Source: Molossus alvarezi
Lineage: Eukaryota; Chordata; Mammalia; Chiroptera; Molossidae
Length of the DNA: 64,000 nt
Reading direction: 5' to 3'
Assembly: GCA_037176705.1 (NCBI GenBank)
Contig: CM073898.1
Span: forward strand, 41,690,988-41,754,987
Shown: piece after piece, positions 1 to 10,844 of the stretch
Numbering within the stretch: the first letter of the stretch is position 1
Layout: each line of letters starts with the position of its first letter
Translations under genes and position numbers: made by a program
Notes under the pieces: generated by a model
What the model was told of the DNA's origin: nothing
What the model saw: only the letters and a program-made list of their open reading frames with translations
The model's database searches: none

Positions 1-584
1 TGTGTGTGTTATGGCCCAGCTAAAGAGAGCTGTCTGCAAACTGGCCACTGGACCCTTCTCAAGTGTCTCCATACAAACGTTAGTTTTAAATCAAGTTAAC
101 AATGCAGCCTGCATGAGGTTTCAAAAGAAATGGGTCACTCCAAAATTACCAATTTGACATAGCTCTATACCTTTGGACGAAAAGAAAAATAACACAACAG
201 AGATACCTCTATTCAGTCCTAGTTTCCATGCCTGACCATTTTTCCCAATGCAGGAAGAACTATCAAATGATTAATATGGTATTATGTGAAAGTTTGGAAA
301 ATATATAAAATCTAGGTATTTAGATTTTTTTTCATCTTAACATGGACAGTCTGATTACAAGGAGATAGCAGAAGTCTATTTGAGCATGAGTCTCTGAGCA
401 TAGTCAGAGGCTCCTCCACACTTCACCAGAAATGGTGTATTTATTTCCCAAAGGCATAATTTGTGTGTTGTGGTCTCAGTTTGAATCATGGGTGTGTAGC
501 CAATATTTAAGGAATGAAAAATGTTGCCACAATTATCTGTCCAGAGCCTTGAGGCTCTATCAAAATGGCACAGAGCTTGGTGAA
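1..584. other. single-copy sequence, no gene seen
   Basis: Ordinary AT-rich mammalian sequence. It begins in the last few units of a TG run (1-9). No repeat family, splice-site pair or coding signal was recognised here. Confidence 0.5.
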
Positions 585-1101
585 TCCTTCCTTCCTTCCT
601 TCCCTCCTTCCCTCCTTCCCTCCTTCCCTCCTTCTTTCCTTCCCTCCTTCCTTCCTTCCTTCCTTCCTTCCTTCCTTCCTTCCTTCCCTCCCTCCCTCCC
701 CCCTCCCTCCCTCCCCCCTCCCTCCCTTCCTTCCTTCCTTCCTTCCTTCCTTCCTTCCTTCCTTCCTTCCCTCCCTCCCTCCCCCCTCCATCCCTCCCTC
801 CCTCCCTTCCTCCTGCCTTCCTTCCTTCCTTCCTTCCTTCCTTCCTTCCTTCCCTCCCTCCCTCTCCCCTCCCTCCCTTCCTTCCTTCCTTCGTTCCTTC
901 CCTCCCTCCCTTCCTTCCTTCCTTCCTTCCTTCCTTCCTTCCTTCCTCCCCTCCCTCCCTCCCCCCTCCCTCCCTTCCTCCCTTCCTTCCTTCTTTCCTT
1001 CCTTCCTTCCTTCTTTCCTTCCCTCCCTCCCTCCTTCCTCCCTCCCTCCCTCCCTCCCTCCCTCCCTCCCTCCCTTCTTTCCTTCCTTCCTTCCTTCCTT
1101 C
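585..1101. repeat. compound (CCTT)n/(CCCT)n homopyrimidine satellite
   Basis: The plus strand is entirely C/T for 517 nt except for three purines (A790, G815, G893). Runs of CCTT alternate with CCCT blocks containing a C6 core. The switch from CCTT to CCCT recurs at 684, 767, 850 and about 943, so the tract has a higher-order period of 83, 83 and about 93 nt. Long Pro/Ser/Leu/Phe-rich (plus) and Gly/Arg/Lys/Glu-rich (minus) reading frames here are translations of the repeat, not genes. Mirror-symmetric polypurine-polypyrimidine DNA of this kind can form intramolecular triplex (H-DNA). Confidence 0.97.
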
Positions 1102-1460
1102 ACCCATCCCTCTCTCCTTTCCTTTTTTCTTTGTATGCTTGACTGGGGGATAACAGGAGTATATGTATGTTTATTAAAATGTTGTCATCTGCTGTACTGT
1201 ATCTGGCTTTTTCAGTCATTAAAAAGTAAAAGCAACATCTTTAACAATTCTATGCCTCTTCTTCATTATCTCGAAGATGTGGGAAACCTTAGTAAAAGTG
1301 AGTTAGAAGACCAAAAGCTGTTATTTGTCTGTAAAGCAGTAAGTATATCATGGTGTTCAAAAGACTGGTCTCAGGGTCTGGAAAAGTTGTGTCCCGATCC
1401 ACACCTCACACTTTCCAGGAATCTGACATTGGGCAGACCAGTTAGTTTTTTTGAAGCTCA
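1102..1460. other. single-copy flank of the satellite
   Basis: A short pyrimidine-rich shoulder (1102-1132) is followed by unremarkable sequence. I see no gene or recognisable repeat. Confidence 0.4.
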
Positions 1461-1464
1461 GTCC

Positions 1465-1575
1465 CCCACCTACTAAATATGGTTAATAATTCCACCTCAA
1501 AGGGTGGTTGCAATGATTAAAAGATTGTGTATATGCAACATAAATGGTACATCAATAGTGCTCAATAAATGACAA
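1465..1575 (+). repeat. MIR-like SINE fragment (3' half)
   Basis: The order of elements matches the MIR 3' half: a degraded stretch of the 'atggttaataat...acctcaaagggtggttgcaatgattaaa' type, then a degenerate 'cagtgctcaataaatg' end at about 1555-1570. Old and diverged. Boundaries are approximate. Confidence 0.6.
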
Positions 1576-1885
1576 GGATGCTGTGTATCATTTTATTTAG
1601 TAGAACACGCTGAGCTATGTTACAAAAATTTTTGCGACCACCCACCCAGTCCACTCCTTATACTACTTGTAATCACTGGTGTAACATGAAAGCCACGTCT
1701 GTACAAGAGCACAGGGCTGATTGCTAACCTCAAACTTGTGGCCGTAGTTTCTATCACTCTAACGTCCTGATCTCACCAACCACCAGGCCACATACACGCT
1801 GTCATCCCAAAGTTGATTAAAAATGAAGAGTAGCATGACGAGGCACAGAGAAAGCCCTGGACATGATCAGTCCACCCTGCTCTTG

Positions 1886-2215
1886 TCTCGAATGGCGCTG
1901 TCCAATACAGTAGCCACTAGCCACGTGTGACTGCTGAGCCCTTAGAATGTGTCTAATTTGAACTGAAATGTGCCAGAAGTATAAAATATACACTAGATGT
2001 TGAAGGCTTGGTACAAAAATAAATGTAAAACACTGCATTAAGAATTATGTATTGATTACCTGCTGAAATGATTATATTTTAGATATATTAGACATTAAAA
2101 TGAATTTGCCTTTTTAAAACTTTTTCTTTTAATGTGGCTACTAGAAAATTTAAAATTACACATGGGTTCCCATTTATGGGCCACATTAGGTTTTTATTGG
2201 ACCACACCTTTTCCA
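1886..2215. mobile_element. hAT-type non-autonomous DNA transposon fossil
   Basis: The left end contains TGTCCAATACAGTAGCCAC and the right end contains the near-inverted form around ATTGGACCAC. Internal 'agccacgtgtga' and 'gtggctactagaaaattt' segments are typical of a common mammalian hAT-Charlie-like MITE family. The body is AT-rich and has no coding capacity. The family name is left open because I cannot align it to a consensus. Confidence 0.6.
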
Positions 2216-3278
2216 AGCAAATCAGCCCTAGACATGTGAGGTGACTCGCCCAAGGCAGCCAGCTTTCGTCGGCGGCTCACAGACGTGTTCCAGTTCACCT
2301 GGTCTACGTTGATTTCTCTCTCAACATGCACCCTTCTTTAGCTAAGATTTTTAAGTTAGTCTGTAGAATCAGGTCCCTGATGGTGTCTGGGTCCCAGAAA
2401 ACTGAGGTTTCTTTGACAGCACCTCCTCTGTGACTGGCTATGCTTTGGTTGTTGTTGTTGTTTTGTTATATCACAGGCTGGGAGACTGTGCCGCTGTTAT
2501 CCATTTCTTGTGTCAGTTACAGAAATTGGTATTGTATCTAAAACAATTGCTGTTATTAACAGGTTAAGCTGCTGGGATGTTAAAATAAAGGCTGCCCAGC
2601 TTTAGTGCATTTTGTTGTAATCATCTCCCAGATGCCTTGTCGGAAATCAATTCAAGTTCAAAACTGGCTGGAATTGGGAGGTCAAGGCTTTGGCAGACTA
2701 AATATTTTATCTTCTGTTCATGTCTGGAGCTTTTAAAGATGTGGACTAGGGGCTCTTTTCTCATACCCCATCTGGACAAAGATGATTGGCTTTGCCATTT
2801 TGCCCAGGTTAGGACAAGGTTAAAATCAATTATAATCAATTATTAAGAGTCTTCTGTGGCCGCACTGCTTAAAAGCGGATTTTAAAAGTTTCTCAGTTCT
2901 GAAACATGCATATCTTAGTTGCTGCTGGAGATGTTGTTATTCTAGAATGTCAAATATAGATGTTATCAGCATCAGGAGTAAACACACAGAATTTCTGCTT
3001 GTTTCCCTGATACCTGTGTTTGAAGACAATGAGAAAAACCTAAAGAGGCCGAGATAACCATTGTTGCTGCACTGAGTTGAAAAAGCATGTTATCTTCTTC
3101 TACGTGTTAGACAACTAGAGCTATTTATAATTTAGTCACATTGTCAAATTATTTCCTAGGAATTTATTGAGAGACTCTCTGCGATTCTTCTGTGCTTGTT
3201 TGCAATGTAAAGGCCCATGTAAGTGCTCCATCCAAGGTAGATGAAAGAGACATAGTGATTTTGAGACAACCCAGATAC
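2216..3278. other. single-copy sequence with possible conserved non-coding segment
   Basis: No gene seen. The stretch from about 2540 to 2860 keeps homeodomain-like AT motifs (for example CAATTATAATCAATTATTAA near 2825-2845) and lacks repeat debris, as conserved non-coding elements often do. This is a judgement from texture only. Confidence 0.3.
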
Positions 3279-3279
3279 A

Positions 3280-3375
3280 GCCCTACATTCTACAGTAAGG
3301 AAACCCAGGCTCAGAGAATGTGAGAGACACTCCTAATTCTACCACCATACCCAGGCAGAACTGTAGTTCTGAGTT
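3280..3375 (-). repeat. MIR-like fragment
   Basis: The motif order is 'tacagtaaggaaacccaggctcagagaatgtgagag...ccaggcagaactgta'. It matches the minus-strand MIR core, where 'acagatgaggaaactgaggcacagagaggtt' is the reference pattern. Diverged. Confidence 0.6.
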
Positions 3376-3638
3376 CCTACACGCAAATTTGGTCCCCAAA
3401 CATCCAAATAAATCTTTCCCTTTTATACAATATTTTCATACACTAATAATTTTCTTCACAGTGATTTGAGAAGAAAACCTATTCAAACAAAATGAATATC
3501 ATTCTGAACCTTGGATCAAGACATGAACTCAATAAACAGAATATAATTTTAAAGTGCTCTCAAAAGGGCACTTGGCTTGGTTCTTCATCTCATTTTCCAT
3601 GAATGGAAATCCTTTTTTTTTTTTTTTTTTTTTTCCAG

Positions 3639-3850
3639 GTTTTGTACAGACCCAGTACCCAAGGGTTCAAAATTCTGTCAGAAAATTATTCCAGTGTATT
3701 CATAGTCTGTTTAGAAGAACTTTAGAAAATATATCAGAATTTCTTCGAAGGCAGGCCCAACCCCAGCTACTGAATGAAGAGCATAAACTGCATGCTGAAT
3801 TAGTCTCGGATGAGCCCATCATTAGCAAACATGATCATAGCTTTTCATAG
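3639..3850 (+). CDS. possible orphan 3' terminal coding exon (unrecognised)
   Basis: A T-run of about 20 nt is followed by CCAG (a strong 3' splice acceptor ending at 3638). Then comes an open frame of about 70 codons to a TAG at 3848-3850. AATAAA lies about 140 nt further on (near 3987). The frame stays open upstream through the T-run, so openness alone is weak evidence. The peptide starts GFVQTQYPRVQ, is rich in Arg/Gln/Leu/Glu in its middle (a plausible amphipathic helix) and ends SKHDHSFS. It has no signal peptide, membrane span or motif I know. Acceptor, stop and polyA signal are in the right order for a last exon, with phase 1 entry. No upstream exon is identified. It could equally be an lncRNA exon or chance. 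Confidence 0.25.
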
Positions 3851-3984
3851 CAAGCTCCTCATCCTTGTAGTATGCTAACAAAAAAGCAGAAAAACCTCAG
3901 TGTTTTTAATTTGAGAAAAGGAAACCCAGGGCATTTGGGGGGTAGCATACCTTTGAATTCTAGCCCTCACCTACTTCTCATCAG

Positions 3985-4085
3985 AAAAATAAAGACCCTG
4001 TGGTGTACAGCAAGCTATCAATAAATCTTAACTATAATAATGATAGCAAATAATAATTATTATTATCCATAATATTAGCAGCAAC
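3985..4085 (+). repeat. possible MIR 3' end
   Basis: 'gtgtacagcaagctatcaataaatctta' resembles the MIR 3' terminus (acatagtaagtgctcaataaatgtta) and is followed by an AT/AAT-rich tail. Weakly supported. If correct, the AATAAA used as a polyA signal for the 3639-3850 candidate would be repeat-adjacent. Confidence 0.35.
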
Positions 4086-4474
4086 AGCAGTAGCCACAGT
4101 GGTAATATGTACATTCTCTATTTCTAACATCATGTTATTTTACTTTGGATCTATATGTACCCATCTGGGATAGAATTGCTTCAATGTCTGTTCAGATCAA
4201 AAGTTCTGGATGAATTTTTCACTTTGGTTTATTTCAAGGCAACATAATTCATATGGCTGACCCCTTCACACCTTTCTCTGTGTTGAAAGATGACATCATT
4301 CATTTGGGTTGTTGGTTCGGTCCTAACAGTTTATTCACTGTATGTGCACAACCTGATTTTGATATTCCAAGGGCTAATTAATTGGTGGAACTTTTTACTC
4401 TTCCTTTCTGTGTTCAGTCTAAGTGTGTAGTACATTGTATTAGCATGAGCTTTCAGAGCGTTTGAAAGCCAGCA

Positions 4475-4730
4475 TGCAGCACAACGCAGTGGTTACAGGA
4501 TGCGTGAGTGTTATAAAGCAAAATGGATGAGAAAGGCTTTGCCACTCACTGACAGCGATGTAGGCAAATCAGTTCACCTATCTGAGCCTCTTGTTTCTTA
4601 TATATAAAATGAAGACAATAACACTTTCTAATATCATTTTGAGTGCCAACATAATGTAAGTAAAACTCTTAGCAAAATACTTGATGAGTGCTAAGTGATT
4701 CTTAAGTGGCACCTGTTATTTTTATTTGGT
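4475..4730 (+). repeat. MIR SINE, nearly full length
   Basis: The MIR order is visible: 'gcagtggtta' head; 'gccactcactgacagcgatgtaggcaaatcagttcacctatctgagcctc' core; 'taaaatgaagacaataacac'; and an 'aaaatacttgatgagtgctaag' end. It has no target-site duplication left. Confidence 0.8.
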
Positions 4731-4794
4731 ACATTCATACCCCTCATAAAGGATGGTATTTATTTTAGGACAATGAATGAACTTTTAAATTGTA

Positions 4795-4960
4795 TCCACT
4801 CATGGTGTCAGCCCACAAATATCAATTGATGGACTGATAACTTATATGTGTCAGACACTGTGTTAGACCAGGGTGTGGGGGAGCTGGTAAGAGAGACTGT
4901 CTTAAAAATGAATAGTGAGCTTAGAGTGGTCATGAGAGAGAAAAATAAACAAGCAATTTC
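4795..4960 (-). repeat. L2 3'-end fragment
   Basis: 'gtgtcagacactgtgttagacca' followed by 'gagctggtaagagagactg' and 'aaaataaacaag' corresponds to the reverse complement of the L2 3' UTR. The frame on the minus strand here is repeat read-through. Confidence 0.6.
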
Positions 4961-6780
4961 AGCAAATTGCATTATAGTTTCACTGCCCATTAATTCTCAC
5001 TGGGCTTGGTAGTGGATTTGGCTTGTCTCCCTGTAGCTATCAGCTCAGAAGACCAAGCTTTGTTATCCGTGGATTCCATGTACACATACTTTGCTTTGAA
5101 GTTGTGCAGGCCTTTGCCCTATGTTTACATAGCTCCTCCATCCAAACAACTCAAGCACTTAAAATTGGCTCAGGAACCTAGTATGTAACTTCCTAGCTGA
5201 GAAGAGAAACTGAAAATGTACTCTACCTGCTAGAGTGTTGACATAGCAACAGATAAAGAAGCTCAAGAAAATGACTCTCCATTTTCAAAGTACCCTGTGA
5301 TGTCCTGTCCTTTATTTTGCCTTGCCTGGGTCTAGTTTCTTCGTAATTGGTTTTGCATCTGATAAGATGAACAGGGAGCTTTCACAGTATGTTTGTTGTC
5401 TGTTGCCAATTACAAGCTACTGAACTCCAGCAGGGCTGCCATCCTTGCATTTAGCACCAGCCTTCCCCCAGTTCTGCTTGGATCTACTGGCTTGGTGCTG
5501 GGAAAGGATGCACAGGAAGGAAGAATGGAGACTGAAGGGCCCTGTGTAGCTTTCTTGGAGAAGAAAGTGTTTTTCAGGAATGAGTACTCCAGAAGACCCC
5601 TATTTTCTTTATCTTTGTGAAAGGAATGTCCTGTGTTTTAAATGATACCCAATGAGTAAATGTACAGATGAAAGCTTCTATTTATTCTGCACAGTAAGCC
5701 TAAAAATCTGGAAATAGCATCTGCTTCTCATTCAGATGCATTTTTTATAATTATATAGATGTATAGAGGCATCGAGCCAGGTTTCAGTCAACAACAAAAC
5801 TCTTGTGTTATCTAAACAAAACCTCATCCCTGAAGCCACTGGTCATAACACTTAAAATGGCTTAAAGACCTCAACATGGCTTCTGATGCAAAGCAGTTGT
5901 AATGACTGGGTCATAAGCATTATTGGTTGTGGTTTTTAAATCAAGTCTGAAAGTGTGGAGAAATAGGGATAGAACTAAATATTTCCCGATACCTAAAAAC
6001 ACCAGGTCATTTAACCTCACCTTTTGAAGAATAAACCTGGGAATCATGACCTCTCTCTTGTTTTTAGTGGAGAAGAATAAAGACTACTTGGTGTCTTTGG
6101 GTGATTTGATTATATTGAATAGTTTATTTGAAGCACATGAAGGAACACATTGCCTCAAATATTAACTGGTAGAATTATGACTCCTTCTCTCCATGACTCA
6201 CAGAATAGAGGAATCTACAATAAAAAAACATTGATTTTTTTGAAACTCTATTGGTATTCACAGTTCTATACAGGTGAATAGATACACCATAACTTGGGAG
6301 ATAGAGGAACTGGAAAATTTGAGGAATTGAGCTGACAATTATATTCTCTCAAGAGCAGATATGGATGTGGAAACCCAGGCAGCAGATCTGTAGCTTCTGG
6401 ATGGATCTGTGCTGCATAGATGACCCCACCGCCAGAATGAAGACAGGAGCAAAGCACGGCCTGGGTGAGAAAGACAGGGCTGGCCCGGATTGCTTTAGAA
6501 ATGGTGTTTGCAAGGAAGTGGTAGAAAATGATGCTATTCCTAACCCTGCTAACCCCTTTCCTCCAATGAGGACACAGTTTCTAGGTGCTCCTCTGCACAG
6601 TCTAACCACAGATTGACTTTTAAGAGGAAGTAATCACCTGTCTTCTAATTACTCTTGAGACCAAATTCCAGCTGATGAGGACTGGAGGTTGAAAGGATGT
6701 TGATTTGGGGAAATTGTATTTGCTATTTTCAAATAATATTCAGAATGTTCTGAGGATGAAAATTGAAAAGTTTTTCAAGA
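4961..6780. other. single-copy sequence, no gene seen
   Basis: Several short open frames (60-86 codons) occur on both strands. They overlap one another, lack splice-site context and have no recognisable domain. I see no CpG cluster and no clear repeat family. Confidence 0.4.
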
Positions 6781-6790
6781 CTCTTCCTGT

Positions 6791-7040
6791 CTAGCCCTGG
6801 CCGGTTTTGCTCAGCGGTTAGTGTTGGCCCCAGACCAAAGAGTCGCAGGCTGGATTCCCAATCAAGGGCATGTACCTCGGCTACGAGTTTGATCGCCCAC
6901 CCAGGTCAGGATCATGCGGGAGGCAGCCAAACAATGTGTCTCTCACATCAATGTTTCTCTCTCTTCCTCCCTCCCTGCCTTCTACTCTATCTGAAAAAAA
7001 TCAATGAAAAAATATCCTCAGGTGAGATTTAAAAACAAAA
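6791..7040 (+). mobile_element. Ves-type tRNA-derived SINE (subfamily A)
   Basis: The head is CCCTGGCCGGTTTTGCTCAGC, with an A box mutated relative to younger copies (TTGCTCAGCGG). Next are a B-box relic, a C/T-rich tract (6950-6985) and a tail containing ATATCCTCAGGTGAGATTT followed by an A-rich run. A 9-bp target-site duplication TCTTCCTGT flanks it at 6782-6790 and 7041-7049. Pol III transcription of such elements and LINE-mediated retroposition are known for the family. Confidence 0.95.
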
Positions 7041-7179
7041 TCTTCCTGTTTATATATCTCTGGCTTGTGCATCATACTTATTTCAGTCTTGTTTTACTAG
7101 CTCTCCAACCTTCTGCACTCGTGATACCTTGTGATATATGATCATTGAATTTAGGACAAGAGTTTAAATTTTTGTATTT

Positions 7180-7392
7180 AAAAAAATTTTTTTTCTTTAT
7201 TAACTAGAGAGAGAGAGGAAAGGGCAGAGAGAGATAGAAACATCCATGAGAGAGAACATTGACTGGCCGCCTCCTGCATGCCCCCACTGGGGATTTGGCC
7301 CACAACCTGGGCATGTGCCCTGACCGGGAATCGAACCAGCGACCTCTTGGTGCAGGGGCTGACGCTCAACCACTTTGCCACACCAGCTGGGC
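7180..7392 (-). mobile_element. Ves-type tRNA-derived SINE (subfamily B)
   Basis: In reverse orientation the element reads GCCCAGCTGGTGTGGC, then an 'accaagaggtcgctggttcgattcc' type B-box region, 'gggcacatgcccaggttgtggg', a C/T tract and a T/A-rich end. A target-site duplication AAATTTTTGTATTT (7166-7179) matches AAATTTTTGCATTT (7393-7406) with one mismatch. It lies 139 bp from the previous SINE in opposite orientation. Confidence 0.95.
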
Positions 7393-7779
7393 AAATTTTT
7401 GCATTTTTTTATGGTTTATAACCTGCCTAATTTCAAAAAGGATTTGAGGCAGCAAGAGTAAATGGCAATGGGACTTACACAGATATTTTTACTTTGCATT
7501 TGGCCCATATTCTCTTAGACTGCATACATTTTCATAACTCTGAGTGAGGATCATATTTGGATGACCTTCTGTCCAGGGTAGAATTCACAGAATCGCAGGA
7601 GGTGGAAAATGAATTCCTCAGTATTTACAAAATGACTGGAGGCACATCTAAATGAATTAAATATTCTGCCCGGTCTTGGTAATGATTCTGTTAATTATAT
7701 TGTTTTATACTTAAGACATGTTTCTTGCTCAGGAGAGAGGAAAAGGAAGGGGATGAGCATATTTAAAGTGCTTCTTGAA

Positions 7780-7940
7780 TTGCTCTGTGACTTTGGGCAA
7801 ATTACTGACAACTCTGATCTCTAGATTCATCATCTGTTAAATGGAGATAATAAACCAACAGCATCTTCATTGTAGGGTTGTTGTGAGGATCAAATGATAT
7901 AATGTGCATGCAAGAGCTTAGTAAACAATAAGTCACTGTG
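7780..7940 (+). repeat. MIR SINE 3' portion
   Basis: 'ctctgtgactttgggcaaattac', 'catctgttaaatggagataataa' and 'ggttgttgtgaggatcaaatgata' are near-consensus MIR core and 3' motifs in the right order, ending around 'gcttagtaaacaataag'. Confidence 0.85.
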
Positions 7941-8500
7941 TATCATGCAGTCAGTGTGGGTGAAGGCTTTGTTTACTTCAATCTCAGCGTCATCCGGTGA
8001 GGTGAGAGAGACCAGGCCCCAGCTCTCCGGGATGCTCTACGGAAAGTGCCTCATTGTGTTTGGACTTTATTTATTGAATGCATTTGAATGAGACATCATT
8101 CTAAGAGCAGAGAGTCTTTCAATTTGATTTCACAATGGGGTGATGGTGCGGTGGAAACTGCATTCTCAAATGCATTTCCAGAACACAGGAAACAAAACCA
8201 CGTTTTAGTGACTCATCTTTAATATCTCACAGCAGGTTTGAAATACTTCATTCATTCATTTTTATAGCAAATTCTTAATTGAGAATGTCATAAACCTCTT
8301 TGAAGAGAGAGGCAATCGTGACCTGGAAAATTAAGTGGAGTAATATACAAATATACTTTTGTCTGGCTGGAGGTTTTAGCTTATTCACCATGTGCCTTTA
8401 GGTTATCTTAGCAACACATGCTCCTTTTCCCCTACCCCACTGGCAGTGTGTATTGGGAGGGGGTGTGCAGTATATGCTGAACATAAAAAACAATTTCCTA
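7941..8500. other. single-copy sequence
   Basis: No gene or repeat recognised between the MIR and the next SINE. One 20-bp C/T-rich patch is unremarkable. Confidence 0.4.
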
Positions 8501-8508
8501 TAAGTTGC

Positions 8509-8792
8509 TTTTTTTTTTTTTTTTTTTTATCCTCACCCGAGGATATTTTTCCATTTTTTGTACAGATAGAATGGGAGGGAGAGAGAGAAAGGGAGAGAGA
8601 GTGAGAAACATCGACGTGAAGGGACACATCGAGTGGCTGCCACCCGCAAGACCAAAAAGGGCCGGGGACAAACTGCAACCGAAGTACGTGCCCTTAGCGG
8701 GAACTGAAGTACGTGCCCTTAGCGGGAACTGAACCCGGGTCTCTCTGGACCGCAGGCCGACGCTCTAACCGCTGAGCCAAACTGGCCAGGGC
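8509..8792 (-). mobile_element. Ves-type SINE (subfamily A) with internal tandem duplication
   Basis: Read in reverse it has the head GCCCTGGCCAGTTTGGCTCAG, an intact A box (TGGCTCAGCGG, 8769-8779 reversed) and a B box GGTTCAGTTCC (8726-8736 reversed). CpG content is high and there is a long T-run at the plus-strand left end, so it looks young. The target-site duplication is AAGTTGC plus T's (8502-8508 and 8793-8799). A 25-bp segment just downstream of the B box is duplicated in tandem (8681-8705 and 8706-8730, identical). The tail hairpin motif ATCCTCGGGTGAGGAT is intact. Confidence 0.95.
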
Positions 8793-9430
8793 AAGTTGCT
8801 TTTTTTTTTTTTTGGTCTGCATTACAAAGTCTTTCTGATGCTTTATTCTCAAAAACAAACACTAATTACTTTCCTCATTCTTCAAAATCCTCATCTTCTC
8901 ACTTCACCTGTCTACTTGCTATCTACCCAACTTTCTTTCTGTGTGGGCCACACAAATATCTTGTGAATGAATGAAGCTTGAGCCCACTTCTAGCCCTTCT
9001 CCATGAAACCAACCTTCACCCAAGTGCGGAGTGAGTACATACCCCTTCTCTTGACTTCTTTACAACTGATCGTCTCCATAATGGAGCACTTTAGAAAATA
9101 TATTCTTTTCTCCTTGCTTTTAAAAGACTGGGGCACCAGGGGGATGGTGGTCAGCAGACAGAGCGAGGGCTCTGAGAGGGGGTGTCAGCAAATCAGTAGC
9201 TTCAGGCTCTCTCTGGATACAGGATACTGGAATCCAGGCTAATTCAGGATATTTTGGATCTTTGAAATCCATAAATAATGAAAAAATGTACTAGTTATCA
9301 ATTTCATCTTTCTGGCAATGTTTCTTATTCCAAATCTGCTCACAGAAACTAAGTAATCTAGGGCAAATCAGGATCTGAATAACAGATTAGATAATCCAGA
9401 ACTAACTGATGGAATATTCGAGACAAAAAT
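8793..9430. other. single-copy sequence
   Basis: No gene or repeat recognised. Short open frames on the plus strand (9003-9242) show no domain or splice context. Confidence 0.4.
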
Positions 9431-9560
9431 ATTCATTCATTCAGTTGACATATTTATTAAGTGCCTCCTACATGCCAGCCACTGTTTTAAGCCCTGAGCA
9501 CATAACAGTAGACAAAACAGACTAAAAAGTAACATATATAATATGTTAGATGGTGAAAGT
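9430..9560 (-). repeat. L2 3'-end fragment
   Basis: 'attcattcattcagttgacatatttattaagtgcctcctacatgccagccactgttttaagccctg', then 'acagtagacaaaacagac', is the reverse complement of the L2 3' UTR and its (TGAA)n tail. Confidence 0.85.
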
Positions 9561-9597
9561 GCTATAGGAGAAAATAAAACCGGAAAGAAACTAGAGC

Positions 9598-9626
9598 ATA
9601 AAAAATAAAATAAAAAATAAAAATAC
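9598..9626. repeat. (AAAAT)n microsatellite
   Basis: Short run of AAAAT/AAAAAAT units. Confidence 0.8.
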
Positions 9627-10054
9627 CTTGTTCACCTCCTTCTACCCCAACTGTGTTCAAGTTATATGAAGAGTGCAAGCCTCTAAGTCAGATGAACTTG
9701 GAGGAAATCCCTAGTTCTTCCATTTTCTACTTGTCACACCTGAGGCACCTAGGTATGATCATTATAATTAAATCATGGGGTTACTGAGAGAGGCAAAAGA
9801 GACAGCTTATATAAACCATAAAGCCCATAATAAGAGCTCATTAAACTCCTGTACAAAGATGATTTCATTGATTCTTCTGTAGACAAAACTTTCTTTTTTA
9901 GGTGAGGAAGAAAAGAAAACCCTTCTTTTTTTCTAGCTAAAGAAACATTTATCCACCTCCCCCCTCCCGATTTATGATCCCTTAAACTACTAAAGATCCT
10001 GTGAATTTTCACTGAACTTTATTCTTGTAGCTTCATCAAATGTTCATTGCTTTC

Positions 10055-10130
10055 AGTTTAATCATTTTTTAATGAGCATTAATTGAGCTCCTATTATCTG
10101 CCAGATATTTTCCTGGACACAATCAAGAAA
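10055..10130 (-). repeat. L2/MIR-type 3' fragment
   Basis: 'gagcattaattgagctcctattatctgccagatattttcctggacac' follows the reverse-complement L2 pattern. Short and diverged. Confidence 0.55.
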
Positions 10131-10844
10131 ATGTCTGTTAACTTCCAAAATCCCTGTCTGCAGATTTGTGAAATACTTTTTTAAGCCGTGGGTTGAAATA
10201 ATACTTCTCCCTTCCTCCCCCATTTACATATGCCATTTTAAAAATTAAGCTTGGGCAGGGGGAAGAAAGTCTCTGCAGAGAGAACTCAATAGATCACAGC
10301 TTTCTAGATCACTTTCAACAGGCTAAACACCTAGGCTAAACAAAAACATTTGTGCAAGGTATGAGCCACACACCACATTTCATCCTGTGACATTGACTTC
10401 TTTTTGTACACACGTCACTCTGCCTTACTTTACATCATTTGCGCCCTTTTGCTTTTATTTTATTAGCTATGGATCCACCATTTTAACTCATAACTTCTAG
10501 TTTCCCCCATTTCATTTTCCCACGTGCTATCCACTTGGTTATAAAACAATTGATTCAAAGGCAATCTTTAGCTAGCCTGACAGTAATAACAGTCTGCTGC
10601 CAAAGACTCCTGACTAATCTATCTTTTTACAGGACAGAGTATTCATGCAGTTTTCTAACCAAGACAGGGCAGCTTATTTAGACTTAAAATACAAGTAAAA
10701 AGGCAAAACAACTTTGTACCAATGACACCCAAAGTTCAATAATTGTCTATCTCTTCCCACTTGTAGTAACAAACAGCCAACAGATTCTTTTGGGAATTCC
10801 ACAGCACTTTCAAGTCGAGAAATCCTATCTAGTCACTTTTCCCC
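10131..10844. other. single-copy sequence
   Basis: I see no gene, repeat family or CpG cluster here. Confidence 0.4.

Noticed and set aside
585..1101. CRISPR-like regular spacing (83 nt)
   Set aside because: Units are low-complexity C/T sequence without distinct spacers, and the genome is mammalian.
376..1476. Long Pro/Ser/Phe-rich (plus) and Gly/Arg/Lys/Glu-rich (minus) open frames of about 200-300 codons
   Set aside because: They are translations of the CCTT/CCCT satellite. Several frames on both strands are open at once, as expected for a repeat with few stop codons.
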